Shown here in pieces: positions 43,129 to 51,248 of a stretch of DNA of 64,000 nucleotides. The stretch's first letter is position 1; each line of letters starts with the position of its first letter. The translations under genes were made by a program, and so were the position numbers. The notes beneath the pieces are model-generated. The model saw only the letters and a program-made list of their open reading frames with translations. It was not told the origin of the DNA and did not search any database. Source of the stretch: Sinomonas atrocyanea (GTDB lineage Bacteria > Actinomycetota > Actinomycetes > Actinomycetales > Micrococcaceae); assembly GCF_001577305.1 (NCBI RefSeq), contig NZ_CP014518.1, positions 1,736,001 to 1,800,000 on the forward strand, in the 5' to 3' direction.

Positions 43129-44016
43129 GTGCTTTCTGGACTGGTGATCGTGGACAAGCCACGCGGGTGGACGAGCCACGACGTCGTGGGGAAGGTCCGC
43201 CGGCTCGCGGGGACCCGCAAGGTGGGGCACGCGGGGACGCTCGATCCCATGGCCACGGGCGTGCTCGTCGTCGGGATCAACAAGGCGACCCGCCTGCTCT
43301 CGCACATCGTCGGCACCGAGAAGACGTACACCGCCACCATCCGGCTCGGGCAGCGCACGGTGACGGACGACGCCGAGGGCGAGGTCCTCGAGGAGCGTAT
43401 CGCGGCCGCCGTGACCGAACAGCAGATCCGCGACGCCGCCGCCAAGCTCACCGGCCACATCCTGCAGGTCCCCAGCAGCGTCAGCGCCATCAAGGTCGCC
43501 GGCGAGCGCTCGTACGCCCGCGTGCGCGCCGGCAAGGAGGTCACGCTCGAGGCCCGGCCCGTGACGATCCACTCCTTCGACATCCACGCCGTCCGCCGGG
43601 AGCGCGGCGGGAAGCTCCAGGACGTGGACGTGACGGTGCGCTGCTCCTCCGGGACCTACATCCGGGCGCTCGCCCGTGACCTCGGCGCCGACCTCGGCGT
43701 GGGCGGCCACCTCACGGCGCTGCGCCGCACCCAGGTGGGGCCGTACCGGATCGAGCAGGCCCACACGCTCGAGGAGCTCGCCGGCTCGCTCACCGTGCTG
43801 CCGCTCGCGGACGCCGCCCGCTCGCTCCTGCCGGTCCGCGAGCTCAGCGACGGCGAGACGGTGGAGCTCTCCTTCGGCCGCCGCATCCCCGCGACCGGCT
43901 CGGCCGAGCTCACGGCCGCCTTCGCGCCCGACGGCGAGCTGGTCGCCCTCGTGAAGGACGTCGGCGGCCAGGCCAAGCCGGAGCTCGTGTTCGCCGCGCA
44001 CGGCGAGGACGCCTGA
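43129..44016 (+). CDS. truB: tRNA pseudouridine(55) synthase
   Basis: 295 residues. LVIVDKPRGWTSHDVVGKV, the catalytic Asp in GHAGTLDPMATGVLVVG, KTYTATIRLGQRTVTDDAEGE, SSGTYIRALARDLGADLGVGGHL. Isomerises U55 in tRNA. C-terminal region (DGETVELSFGRRIPA) is the shortened PUA of actinobacterial TruB. GTG start. Confidence 0.96.
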   Translation: MLSGLVIVDKPRGWTSHDVVGKVRRLAGTRKVGHAGTLDPMATGVLVVGINKATRLLSHIVGTEKTYTATIRLGQRTVTDDAEGEVLEERIAAAVTEQQIRDAAAKLTGHILQVPSSVSAIKVAGERSYARVRAGKEVTLEARPVTIHSFDIHAVRRERGGKLQDVDVTVRCSSGTYIRALARDLGADLGVGGHLTALRRTQVGPYRIEQAHTLEELAGSLTVLPLADAARSLLPVRELSDGETVELSFGRRIPATGSAELTAAFAPDGELVALVKDVGGQAKPELVFAAHGEDA

Positions 44017-44017
44017 C

Positions 44018-44386
44018 GTGGACCCGTTCTTCCTCGTGGGGGCCGTCCTGTGCGCGCTCTCCCTGATCCTGTGCGTGGCCGCCGTCGTCACCAAGACGTA
44101 TCCAGGGGACGCGGCGATCGTGTCGGTCGCCGTCGTCGAGCTCTTCCTCGTCGTCTTCGGCATCGGAGCCGGCATCCGGCAGGCCGGGGGAGAGGCCGTC
44201 CGGGGGGAGCCGTGGGAGTTCTGGGGGTATCTGGTGACCGCGCTGATCGTGCCGGTCGCCGCCTTCTGGTGGGCCATCGCGGACCGCACCCGGTGGAGCA
44301 ACGCAGTGCTGGCCGCCGTGCCGGTGACGATCTTTGTGATGCTGTTCCGCATGGAGCAGATTTGGAATGGAGCGCCTTTCTCATGA
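44018..44386 (+). CDS. Small four-helix membrane protein, unknown
   Basis: 122 residues. Four hydrophobic segments (about 5-25, 33-52, 70-88, 96-110) with short polar loops and a C-terminal MEQIWNGAPFS. No known motif. GTG 44018 follows the truB stop by one base and the stop overlaps the next start (ATGA), so it is cotranscribed with truB and the next membrane protein. Confidence 0.7.
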   Translation: MDPFFLVGAVLCALSLILCVAAVVTKTYPGDAAIVSVAVVELFLVVFGIGAGIRQAGGEAVRGEPWEFWGYLVTALIVPVAAFWWAIADRTRWSNAVLAAVPVTIFVMLFRMEQIWNGAPFS

Positions 44387-44862
44387 CCCCTGCCGAGCCG
44401 TCCTCCACGCCCGGGCCCGCGCGCACGCCCGAGCACTCGCCCCGGACCCGCAACGTGGGCCTCGGCCGCATCCTCGTGGCCGTGTACGGCGTCTTCGCGC
44501 TGTCGGCGACGGCGCGCGCCGCGTACCAGATCGCCACGAAGTTCTCCGAGGCGCCGCTCGCCTACCTGCTCAGCGCCGTCGCGGCGGTGGTCTACATCGT
44601 CGCGACCGTCTCGCTCGCGCACCGCGGCGTGACGAGCTGGTATGTGACCCTTGGGGCGATCCTGCTCGAGCTCGTGGGCGTCCTGGCCGTAGGGACGGCG
44701 AGCGTGGTGGACGCGGCGGCGTTCCCCCACGACACCGTCTGGAGCGGGTTCGGCCGCGGCTACGGCTACGTGCCGCTCGCCCTGCCCTTCCTCGGCCTCG
44801 CGTGGCTCCTGTACCACCGCCCGAGGGGCGCCGCGGACGTGGACACGGACGGCGGCCGGTAG
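44383..44862 (+). CDS. Four-helix membrane protein, unknown
   Basis: 159 residues. A polar Pro/Ser/Thr-rich start (1-27), then four membrane segments (LGRILVAVYGVFALSATARAAYQ; LLSAVAAVVYIVATVSLAH; TSWYVTLGAILLELVGVLAVG; YGYVPLALPFLGLAWLLY) and a short acidic tail. Similar proteins lie between truB and ribF in related actinobacteria, but I know of no function. Its stop overlaps a TAGTCT that may be the ribF -10. Confidence 0.7.
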   Translation: MTPAEPSSTPGPARTPEHSPRTRNVGLGRILVAVYGVFALSATARAAYQIATKFSEAPLAYLLSAVAAVVYIVATVSLAHRGVTSWYVTLGAILLELVGVLAVGTASVVDAAAFPHDTVWSGFGRGYGYVPLALPFLGLAWLLYHRPRGAADVDTDGGR

Positions 44863-44899
44863 TCTTGTCAGGCACGCACAGGGCGACGAGGCGAGGACG

Positions 44900-45967
44900 A
44901 TGGGCTTGATCTGGCACGGAGTGGACGAGATTCCCGAGGATTTCGGCCCGACGGCGGTCACCATCGGCAACTTCGACGGGGTTCACCGCGGCCACCAGCA
45001 GGTCTTGGGGCGCCTGCTCTCGACGGCGAAGGAGAACGGCAGCCGCGCCGTCGCCGTGACGTTCGATCCGCACCCGGCCCAGGTGCACCGCCCCGACACC
45101 GCCCCCCACCTCATCATGGGGATCGAGGACCGGCTCGCGGCCCTCTCGGGGTACGGGCTCGATGCGATCCTCGTCCTGCACTACACCCTCGAGTTCGCGC
45201 AGCAGAGCGCCGAGGACTTCGTCCGCAGCATCTTCGTCGACGCCCTCCACGCCTCGCACGTGGTGGTCGGCCACGATGTCCGCTTCGGACGTGGGAACGC
45301 CGGCGACCTCGCCGCCATGCAGGAGCTGGGGGAGCGGTTCGGCTTCGGCGTCGTCGTCGTGGACGAGTTCACCGAGCAGGCCCCCCGGCACCGCGCCGCG
45401 GAGGCGCTGCCGGACGCCGCCGAGGGCGGCAGCGCCGAGCGGGACGGTGCCGAGGGGTACGACGCCGAGGAGCGTCGGTGCTCGTCCACCTGGGTGCGCG
45501 AGGCCCTGGAATCGGGCGACGTGCGCACCGCGGCAGAGATCCTCGGGCGCCCCCACGCGATGCACGGGACCGTGGTCCACGGCGCCTCCCGCGGACGCGC
45601 CCTCGGATTCCCGACCGCGAATCTTTCCCACGATGCCGCCGGCCACGTCCCTGCGGACGGCATCTACGCCGGCTGGCTCATCGATGCGTCCGGCACCCGC
45701 TGGCCCGCGGCCATCTCCGTGGGGTCGAACCCGACGTTCGCAGGGGTCGCCCGCCAGGTCGAGGCGCACGTGATCGACCGTCCCGAGGAGGCCCCCGAGG
45801 ACTTCGACCTCTACGGGCAGAACATCGTCGTCGAGTTCGTCGAGCGCCTGCGCGGCATGGTCGCCTACCGCGGCCCCGAGGCGCTCGTGGAACAGATGAA
45901 GCTCGATGTCGACGCGGCCCGGCACGTCCTGGCGACCTCCGGACAGGGCGGAGCCCCCGCGCGCTGA
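44900..45967 (+). CDS. ribF: Bifunctional riboflavin kinase / FAD synthetase
   Basis: 355 residues. N-terminal FAD synthetase: VTIGNFDGVHRGHQQVL (nucleotidyltransferase HxGH), TFDPHPAQV, VVGHDVRFGRGNAGD, SSTWVREALESGDV. C-terminal riboflavin kinase: HGTVVHGASRGRALGFPTANL, DGIYAGWL, SVGSNPTF, EFVERLRGMVAYRG. Between VVVVDEFTE and CSSTW is an insertion of about 35 acidic, Ala/Glu-rich residues that is longer than usual. ATG 44900 with CGAGGACG upstream. Confidence 0.96.
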   Translation: MGLIWHGVDEIPEDFGPTAVTIGNFDGVHRGHQQVLGRLLSTAKENGSRAVAVTFDPHPAQVHRPDTAPHLIMGIEDRLAALSGYGLDAILVLHYTLEFAQQSAEDFVRSIFVDALHASHVVVGHDVRFGRGNAGDLAAMQELGERFGFGVVVVDEFTEQAPRHRAAEALPDAAEGGSAERDGAEGYDAEERRCSSTWVREALESGDVRTAAEILGRPHAMHGTVVHGASRGRALGFPTANLSHDAAGHVPADGIYAGWLIDASGTRWPAAISVGSNPTFAGVARQVEAHVIDRPEEAPEDFDLYGQNIVVEFVERLRGMVAYRGPEALVEQMKLDVDAARHVLATSGQGGAPAR

Positions 45968-46002
45968 GGCATCCGCGTTTCGACACGGCGTGGCCCGAAC
46001 CG

Positions 46003-46008
46003 ATAGAA
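46003..46008 (+). promoter_or_regulatory. -10 box of rpsO
   Basis: TAGAAT about 130 nt before rpsO. The long leader would allow S15 autoregulation, which is known for rpsO in several bacteria. Confidence 0.45.
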
Positions 46009-46138
46009 TCCTCGGTGGCCCTCGCTGCAGTCCGTGGCGGCCTGGGCCGCACCGGCCCCGCAGCTGCGGGAACGCATGCCGGTGTTCCCCGGGGACGCAG
46101 CGTCCAGCGGGCCGCACGGCACGAAACGAGGAGCTCCA

Positions 46139-46408
46139 ATGGCTTTGGATCCCGCCGTCAAGCAGGAGATCATCAAGGAATACGCGACGAAGGAAGGCGA
46201 CACCGGGTCCCCCGAGGTCCAGATCGCCGTCCTGACCAAGCGCATCAAGGACTTGACTGAGCACATGAAGCAGCACAAGCACGACTTCCACACCCAGCGC
46301 GGCCTGCTCGCGCTCGTGGGTCGCCGCAAGCGCATGCTCGCCTACCTGCACGACACCGACATCGCGCGCTACCGCTCGCTCATCGAGCGTCTCGGCCTGC
46401 GCCGGTAG
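46139..46408 (+). CDS. rpsO: 30S ribosomal protein S15
   Basis: 89 residues, the standard length. EYATKEGDTGSPEVQIAVLTKRIKDLTEHMKQHKHDFHTQRGLLALVGRRKRMLAYLHDTDIARYRSLIERLGLRR covers the whole S15 fold; only the key blocks GSPEVQ, HxxDFHTQRGL and RRKRMLAYL are cited. Binds the 16S central domain. ATG 46139 has ACGAGGAGC upstream. Confidence 0.97.
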   Translation: MALDPAVKQEIIKEYATKEGDTGSPEVQIAVLTKRIKDLTEHMKQHKHDFHTQRGLLALVGRRKRMLAYLHDTDIARYRSLIERLGLRR

Positions 46409-46420
46409 TCTGGGAGCAGT

Positions 46421-46452
46421 CCGCCCGTCCGCGTCCAGGCGCGGGCGGGCGG
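46421..46452 (+). terminator. Terminator after rpsO
   Basis: 13-bp stem (46421-46433 with 46440-46452, one G-U pair) and 6-nt loop, 12 nt after the stop. Confidence 0.65.
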
Positions 46453-46521
46453 CCAGCTTCCCCCGGCCCCGTTCGGCGGGGCATGACAACTGAACCACCA
46501 CCAGGAGGCGCCGGCTGCCTG

Positions 46522-46589
46522 CGGTCCTCGGTAGTGGCCCTTGAGGGCGTCCGTGACACGGACGCGCCAAGGGCCTCGATCGAAGACCG
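46522..46589 (+). ncRNA. Structured pnp leader, long stem-loop (RNase III-type site)
   Basis: GGCCCTTG (46536-46543) pairs with CAAGGGCC (46568-46575), and inside it GCGTCCGT (46547-46554) with ACGGACGC (46558-46565) around a 3-nt loop; CGGTC (46522-46526) can pair with GACCG (46585-46589). In E. coli and relatives a comparable stem in the pnp leader is cut by RNase III and then used for PNPase autocontrol. The same role here is inferred. Confidence 0.5.
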
Positions 46590-46635
46590 GGTTCCGGATC
46601 GCCTCCGCCACCTAAGGAAACGGAGGTGCTCTCCT

Positions 46636-48876
46636 ATGGAGGGTCCCGAGATCCAGTTCTCTGAGGCCGTCATCGACAACGGCCGCTACGGCCAGCGCGT
46701 CGTCCGCTTCGAGACCGGCCGCCTCGCCAAGCAGGCCGCCGGCGCGGCGATGGCCTACATCGACGATGACACGGCCCTGCTCTCCGCCACCACGGCGGGC
46801 AAGTCCCCGCGTGAGGGCTTCGACTTCTTCCCGCTTACCGTGGACGTCGAGGAGCGCATGTACGCCGCGGGCCGCATCCCCGGCTCGTTCTTCCGCCGCG
46901 AGGGCCGTCCCTCGACGGACGCCATCCTCGCGTGCCGCCTCATGGACCGCCCGCTGCGCCCGGCCTTCGTCAAGGGCCTGCGCAACGAGGTCCAGGTCGT
47001 GGTGACCGTTCTGGCGATCAACCCGGACGAGCTCTACGACGTCGTCGCGATCAACGCCGCCTCGATGTCCACCCAGCTCGCGGGCCTGCCCTTCTCCGGC
47101 CCGATCGGCGGCGTGCGCGTGGCCCTCGTCCACGACGAGCAGGGCGCCCAGTGGGTCGCGTTTCCGAAGCACTCGCAGCTGCAGAAGGCGACGTTCGACA
47201 TGGTCGTCGCCGGGCGCATCGCCGGCGATGACGTGGCGATCATGATGGTCGAGGCCGAGGCCACCGACCACTCCTGGAGCCTCATCAAGGACGAGGGCGC
47301 CACGGCCCCGACCGAGGAGGTCGTCGCCGAGGGCCTCGAGGCCGCCAAGCCGTTCATCCGCGCGCTCTGCGAGGCGCAGCAGGACCTGGCCGACCGCGCC
47401 GCGAAGCCCACCGCCGAGTTCCCGGTCTTCCTTGACTACGAGGCCGACGCGTACGACGCCGTCGAGGCGGCCGCAGCCGGCAAGCTCGCGGAGGTCTTCC
47501 AGATCGCCGACAAGCAGGAGCGCGAGGCGGCGTCTGACGCCCTCAAGGCCGAGGTCCTCGCCCAGCTCGCCGGCCAGTTCGAGGGCCGCGAGAAGGAGCT
47601 CTCCGCAGCCTTCCGCTCGGTGACCAAGAAGGTCGTGCGCCAGCGCATCCTCACCGAGCAGGTCCGCATCGACGGCCGCGGACTGACGGACATCCGCCAG
47701 CTCACGGCCGAGGTCGAGGTGCTCCCGCGGGTCCACGGCTCGGCGATCTTCGAGCGCGGCGAGACCCAGATCATGGGCGTCACCACGCTGAACATGCTCA
47801 AGATGGAGCAGCAGATCGACTCGCTCTCGCCTGAGACGCACAAGCGGTACATGCACAACTACAACTTCCCGCCCTACTCCACGGGCGAGACGGGCCGCGT
47901 CGGTTCCCCGAAGCGCCGCGAGATCGGCCACGGCGCACTGGCCGAGCGCGCGCTCGTGCCCGTGCTGCCCTCCCGCGAGGAGTTCCCGTACGCGATCCGC
48001 CAGGTGTCCGAGGCACTCGGCTCCAACGGCTCGACGTCGATGGGCTCCGTGTGCGCCTCGACGCTGTCGCTGCTCAACGCCGGTGTGCCGCTGAAGGCCC
48101 CGGTCGCGGGCATCGCCATGGGCCTCGTCTCCGACGAGGTCGACGGCCAGACCCGGTACGCCGCCCTCACCGACATCCTCGGTGCCGAGGACGCCTTCGG
48201 CGACATGGACTTCAAGGTCGCCGGCACGTCCGAGTTCGTCACGGCGATCCAGCTCGACACCAAGCTCGACGGCATCCCGGCCTCGGTCCTGGCCGCCGCG
48301 CTCAAGCAGGCCCGCGAGGCACGCCTGCACATCCTCTCGGTGATCAACGCCGCGATCGACCGCCCGGATGAGCTCTCCGAGTTCGCGCCGCGCATCATCG
48401 CGATCAAGATCCCGGTGGACAAGATCGGCGAGGTCATCGGCCCCAAGGGCAAGATGATCAACCAGATCCAGGAGGACACGGGCGCCGAGATCTCGATCGA
48501 GGACGACGGCACCGTGCTCATCGGCGCGACCGACGGCTCCTCGGCCGAGGCCGCCCGCGCCGCCGTGAACGCGATCGCGAATCCGCAGCTGCCCGAGGTC
48601 GGGGAGCGCTACCTCGGCACGGTGGTCAAGACCACCACGTTCGGCGCGTTCGTCTCGCTCACGCCGGGCAAGGACGGCCTGCTGCACATCTCCGAGCTGC
48701 GCAAGCTCGCCGGCGGCAAGCGCGTGGACAACGTCGAGGACGTCGTCTCCGTCGGCCAGAAGGTCCAGGTCGAGATCACCAAGATCGACGACCGCGGCAA
48801 GCTCTCGCTCGCGCCCGTCGTGGCCGAGGCCGACGCCGCCGCCGAGGGCGAGGCCTCTGCGGAGGTCGAAGCGTAG
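46636..48876 (+). CDS. pnp: Polynucleotide phosphorylase
   Basis: 746 residues. 3'-5' phosphorolytic RNase and guanosine-pentaphosphate-related enzyme of actinobacteria. Two RNase PH domains (FETGRLAKQAAGAAMAYIDDDTALL; RIDGRGLTDIRQLTAEVEVLPRVHGSAIFERGETQ region), the linking helical domain, KH (IPVDKIGEVIGPKGKMINQIQEDTG) and S1 (GERYLGTVVKTTTFGAFV, GKDGLLHISEL). ATG 46636 has GGAGG 9 nt upstream; the open frame reaches 46483, but that part is the structured leader. M16 peptidase follows after 4 nt. Confidence 0.96.
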   Translation: MEGPEIQFSEAVIDNGRYGQRVVRFETGRLAKQAAGAAMAYIDDDTALLSATTAGKSPREGFDFFPLTVDVEERMYAAGRIPGSFFRREGRPSTDAILACRLMDRPLRPAFVKGLRNEVQVVVTVLAINPDELYDVVAINAASMSTQLAGLPFSGPIGGVRVALVHDEQGAQWVAFPKHSQLQKATFDMVVAGRIAGDDVAIMMVEAEATDHSWSLIKDEGATAPTEEVVAEGLEAAKPFIRALCEAQQDLADRAAKPTAEFPVFLDYEADAYDAVEAAAAGKLAEVFQIADKQEREAASDALKAEVLAQLAGQFEGREKELSAAFRSVTKKVVRQRILTEQVRIDGRGLTDIRQLTAEVEVLPRVHGSAIFERGETQIMGVTTLNMLKMEQQIDSLSPETHKRYMHNYNFPPYSTGETGRVGSPKRREIGHGALAERALVPVLPSREEFPYAIRQVSEALGSNGSTSMGSVCASTLSLLNAGVPLKAPVAGIAMGLVSDEVDGQTRYAALTDILGAEDAFGDMDFKVAGTSEFVTAIQLDTKLDGIPASVLAAALKQAREARLHILSVINAAIDRPDELSEFAPRIIAIKIPVDKIGEVIGPKGKMINQIQEDTGAEISIEDDGTVLIGATDGSSAEAARAAVNAIANPQLPEVGERYLGTVVKTTTFGAFVSLTPGKDGLLHISELRKLAGGKRVDNVEDVVSVGQKVQVEITKIDDRGKLSLAPVVAEADAAAEGEASAEVEA

Positions 48877-48880
48877 CCGC

Positions 48881-50251
48881 ATGGCAACAGTCGAACTGCC
48901 GCTGAGCTCCGGCCAGCTCGTGGATGGCGCCCCGGCGTCGACCACGATCTTCGGGAAGGATGGCGGCGCCGTCGTGCGCCGGTCCATCCTTCCCGGGGGC
49001 GTGCGTGTCCTCACGGAGGCGATGCCCGGCCAGAGGTCGGCGTCGATCGGCTTCTGGGTGGGCGTGGGCTCCCGGGACGAGGCCCTCGGCCAGCACGGGG
49101 CCACGCACTTCCTCGAACACCTGCTGTTCAAGGGGACCCAGCGCCGCACCGCCCTCGAGATCGCCTCGGCGTTCGACGAGGTGGGCGGCGAGTCGAACGC
49201 CGCGACCGCCAAGGAGAGCACGTGCTACTACGCGCGGGTGCTCGACACGGACCTGCCCATGGCCATCGACGTGATCGCGGACATGATCACCTCCGCCGTC
49301 CTCGACCCCGACGAGCTCGAGCAGGAGCGCGACGTCATCCTCGAGGAGATCGCCATGGACGGCGACGACCCGACCGACGTGGCGCACGAGCACTTCGTCG
49401 CGGCCGTGCTGGGCGAGCACCCGCTGGGCCGCCCGATCGGCGGCACGCCCGAGGCCATCAGGGCGGTCCCGCGGGACTCGGTGTGGGAGCACTACCGCCG
49501 CTACTACCGCCCCGAGGAACTGGTCATCACCGCGGCGGGCGGCCTCGAGCACGAGGCCGTGTGCTCGCTCGTGCTGGAGGCGCTCCAGGGCGCGGGCTGG
49601 GACCTCGGCTCCGAGGCCGCGCCCGTGGCGCGCCGGTCCTCGGCGCCGGCGGCCATCACCGGCCAGCCGGGCCTGACCGTGGTCCGGCGGCAGGTCGAGC
49701 AGGCGAACGTGATCATGGGGTGCCCCTCGATCACCGCGACGGATCCGCGCCGCTACGTCATGAGCGTGCTCAACGCCGTGCTCGGCGGCGGCATGTCCTC
49801 GCGCCTGTTCCAGGAGATCCGCGAGAAGCGGGGGCTCGTCTACTCGACCTACTCGTTCGCCTCCGCCTACGCGGATGCCGGCTACTTCGGTATCTACGGC
49901 GGCTGCGCCCCGGCGAAGGTCCCGCAGGTCCTGGCCCTCATGGCGGCCGAGCTCGAGAAGCTCGCCGAGCACGGCATCACGGACGAGGAACTGCGCAAGG
50001 CCGTCGGCCAGCTCTCGGGCGGGATCGTCCTCGCGCTCGAGGACACCGGCTCGCGGATGTCCCGGCTGGGCCGCGCGGAGCTCGTCTCGGGCGAGTTCCA
50101 GGACATCGAGGAGACCCTCGCGCAGATCGGTGCCGTCACTGCGGCGGAGGTCCAGGACCTCGCCCGCGTCCTCGCGACCGCTCCGCGCACCACGACCGTG
50201 GTGGGCCCGTTCGAGGAGACCGAGACCTTCGGCCTGTCCCCTGAGAGCTGA
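48881..50251 (+). CDS. M16 family zinc metallopeptidase (PepR-like)
   Basis: 456 residues. Inverted zinc motif HFLEHLLF (H-x-x-E-H) with the downstream Glu in NAATAKESTCYYARV, and two M16 halves; C-half has PGLTVVRRQVEQANVIMG and GGGMSSRLFQEIREKRGLVYS. Such enzymes follow pnp in most actinobacteria. The stop codon TGA is the first three bases of the repeat array that follows. Confidence 0.93.
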   Translation: MATVELPLSSGQLVDGAPASTTIFGKDGGAVVRRSILPGGVRVLTEAMPGQRSASIGFWVGVGSRDEALGQHGATHFLEHLLFKGTQRRTALEIASAFDEVGGESNAATAKESTCYYARVLDTDLPMAIDVIADMITSAVLDPDELEQERDVILEEIAMDGDDPTDVAHEHFVAAVLGEHPLGRPIGGTPEAIRAVPRDSVWEHYRRYYRPEELVITAAGGLEHEAVCSLVLEALQGAGWDLGSEAAPVARRSSAPAAITGQPGLTVVRRQVEQANVIMGCPSITATDPRRYVMSVLNAVLGGGMSSRLFQEIREKRGLVYSTYSFASAYADAGYFGIYGGCAPAKVPQVLALMAAELEKLAEHGITDEELRKAVGQLSGGIVLALEDTGSRMSRLGRAELVSGEFQDIEETLAQIGAVTAAEVQDLARVLATAPRTTTVVGPFEETETFGLSPES

Positions 50252-50390
50252 CCCCGCGTCTGTGAAGAGGTGACCCCGCGTCTGTGAAGAGGTGACCCCG
50301 CGTCGATACATCGACGCGGGGTCACCTCTTCCGCGTTCCGGGGTCACCTCTTGCGCGTTCCGGGGTCACCTCTCGTGCGCCGCGGGGTCA
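50249..50390. repeat. Symmetric array of 22-nt repeats spanning the convergent intergenic region
   Basis: Units start TGACCCC and end AGAGG. Left arm: two identical 22-nt units (50249-50270, 50271-50292) and the start of a third. Centre: perfect 15-bp palindrome arms with TGACCCCGCGTCGAT (50293-50307) and its complement (50310-50324). Right arm: three 22-nt units in reverse orientation (50325-50346, 50347-50368, 50369-50390), each ending GGGGTCA. The first TGA is the M16 stop codon and the last TCA is the stop codon of the minus-strand permease. In RNA the array forms one long or several short hairpins, so it probably ends transcription from both sides. Confidence 0.85.
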
Positions 50391-51248
50391 GGCCAGGATG
50401 TCCTTCGTGGTGAACCGGCCGTAGGCGAGGGCCCCGAAGAGCGCGATGTACCCGGCCTGCAGCCAGGCATTCGCCCCGAACGAGTCCCACGAGACCGGGT
50501 CGCGCAGGAAGTCGGCGAGGCCGAGCCAGTGGTCCGTGAAGAGCCACGGATGGAGCCAGTCGAGCTGGTCGAGGGCGTCGAGGATCTGGGAGACGACGGC
50601 GAGCACCGCGGTGGCGGCCATCGCCCCCACCGGGACACCGGTCAGCGTCGAGGCGAACAGCCCGATCGCGGCGAGCCCGAGCAGGGACACGGTCGTGTAC
50701 GCGGCCATGAGGAGCAGCCGCCCGAATGACTCGGCCGGACCGATCTGCGTCCCCGACAGGAGGGTGGCCTGCCCCAGCGGGAACAGCGCCAGGCCCACCG
50801 CCGTCCCTCCGAGCACGACGGCGATCCCCGCCGCCGCGCAGAAGACGGCAGAGCTGAGGTACTTCACGACGAGCAGCCGGACGCGGCCCGCGGGGGCGAC
50901 GAGCAGGTAGCGCAGCGTCCCGAGGCCCGCTTCCCCGGCGATCGTGTCCCCGGCGACGACGCTGACCGTCAGCGGCAGGAACAGCGGCGTGCAGACCACG
51001 AGCCCCACCACCCCCGCGAAGAGCCCGTTGTCCGTGATCTGGTCGAGGAAGGCGGGCCCCCGGCCGCTCGGGGGCCGCCCCGGGGAGAACTTGACCGCGA
51101 GCCCGATGAGCACGGGCACCGCCGCGAGCGCGGCGAGCATCGCCCACGTCCGCCACCGCCGGAAGAGGACCCGCAGCTCCGAGGCGAGGAGCCGCCCCGT
51201 GTGGCCGGCGGTGGCCCCGCGGCGGCCGGTGTGCTCAGCCTGCGACAT
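50388..51248 (-). CDS. ABC-2 type transporter permease
   Basis: 286 residues, six membrane segments: MLAALAAVPVLIGLAVKFS, GLFAGVVGLVVCTPLFLPLTVSVVAGDTIAGEAGLGTLRYLLVAPAGRVRLLVVKYLSS (the conserved cytosolic loop), GIAVVLGGTAVGLALF, LLGLAAIGLFASTLTG, MAATAVLAVVSQIL. A large external loop (LDALDQLDWLHPWLFTDHWLG) precedes the last helix. It overlaps the ATPase gene by 14 nt. Exporter with unknown substrate. Confidence 0.88.
   Translation of the reverse strand: MSQAEHTGRRGATAGHTGRLLASELRVLFRRWRTWAMLAALAAVPVLIGLAVKFSPGRPPSGRGPAFLDQITDNGLFAGVVGLVVCTPLFLPLTVSVVAGDTIAGEAGLGTLRYLLVAPAGRVRLLVVKYLSSAVFCAAAGIAVVLGGTAVGLALFPLGQATLLSGTQIGPAESFGRLLLMAAYTTVSLLGLAAIGLFASTLTGVPVGAMAATAVLAVVSQILDALDQLDWLHPWLFTDHWLGLADFLRDPVSWDSFGANAWLQAGYIALFGALAYGRFTTKDILA

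Noticed and set aside
46612..49221. Open frame of 869 codons on the minus strand opposite pnp and the M16 gene
   Set aside because: It covers two well-conserved genes in antisense and encodes only low-complexity sequence.
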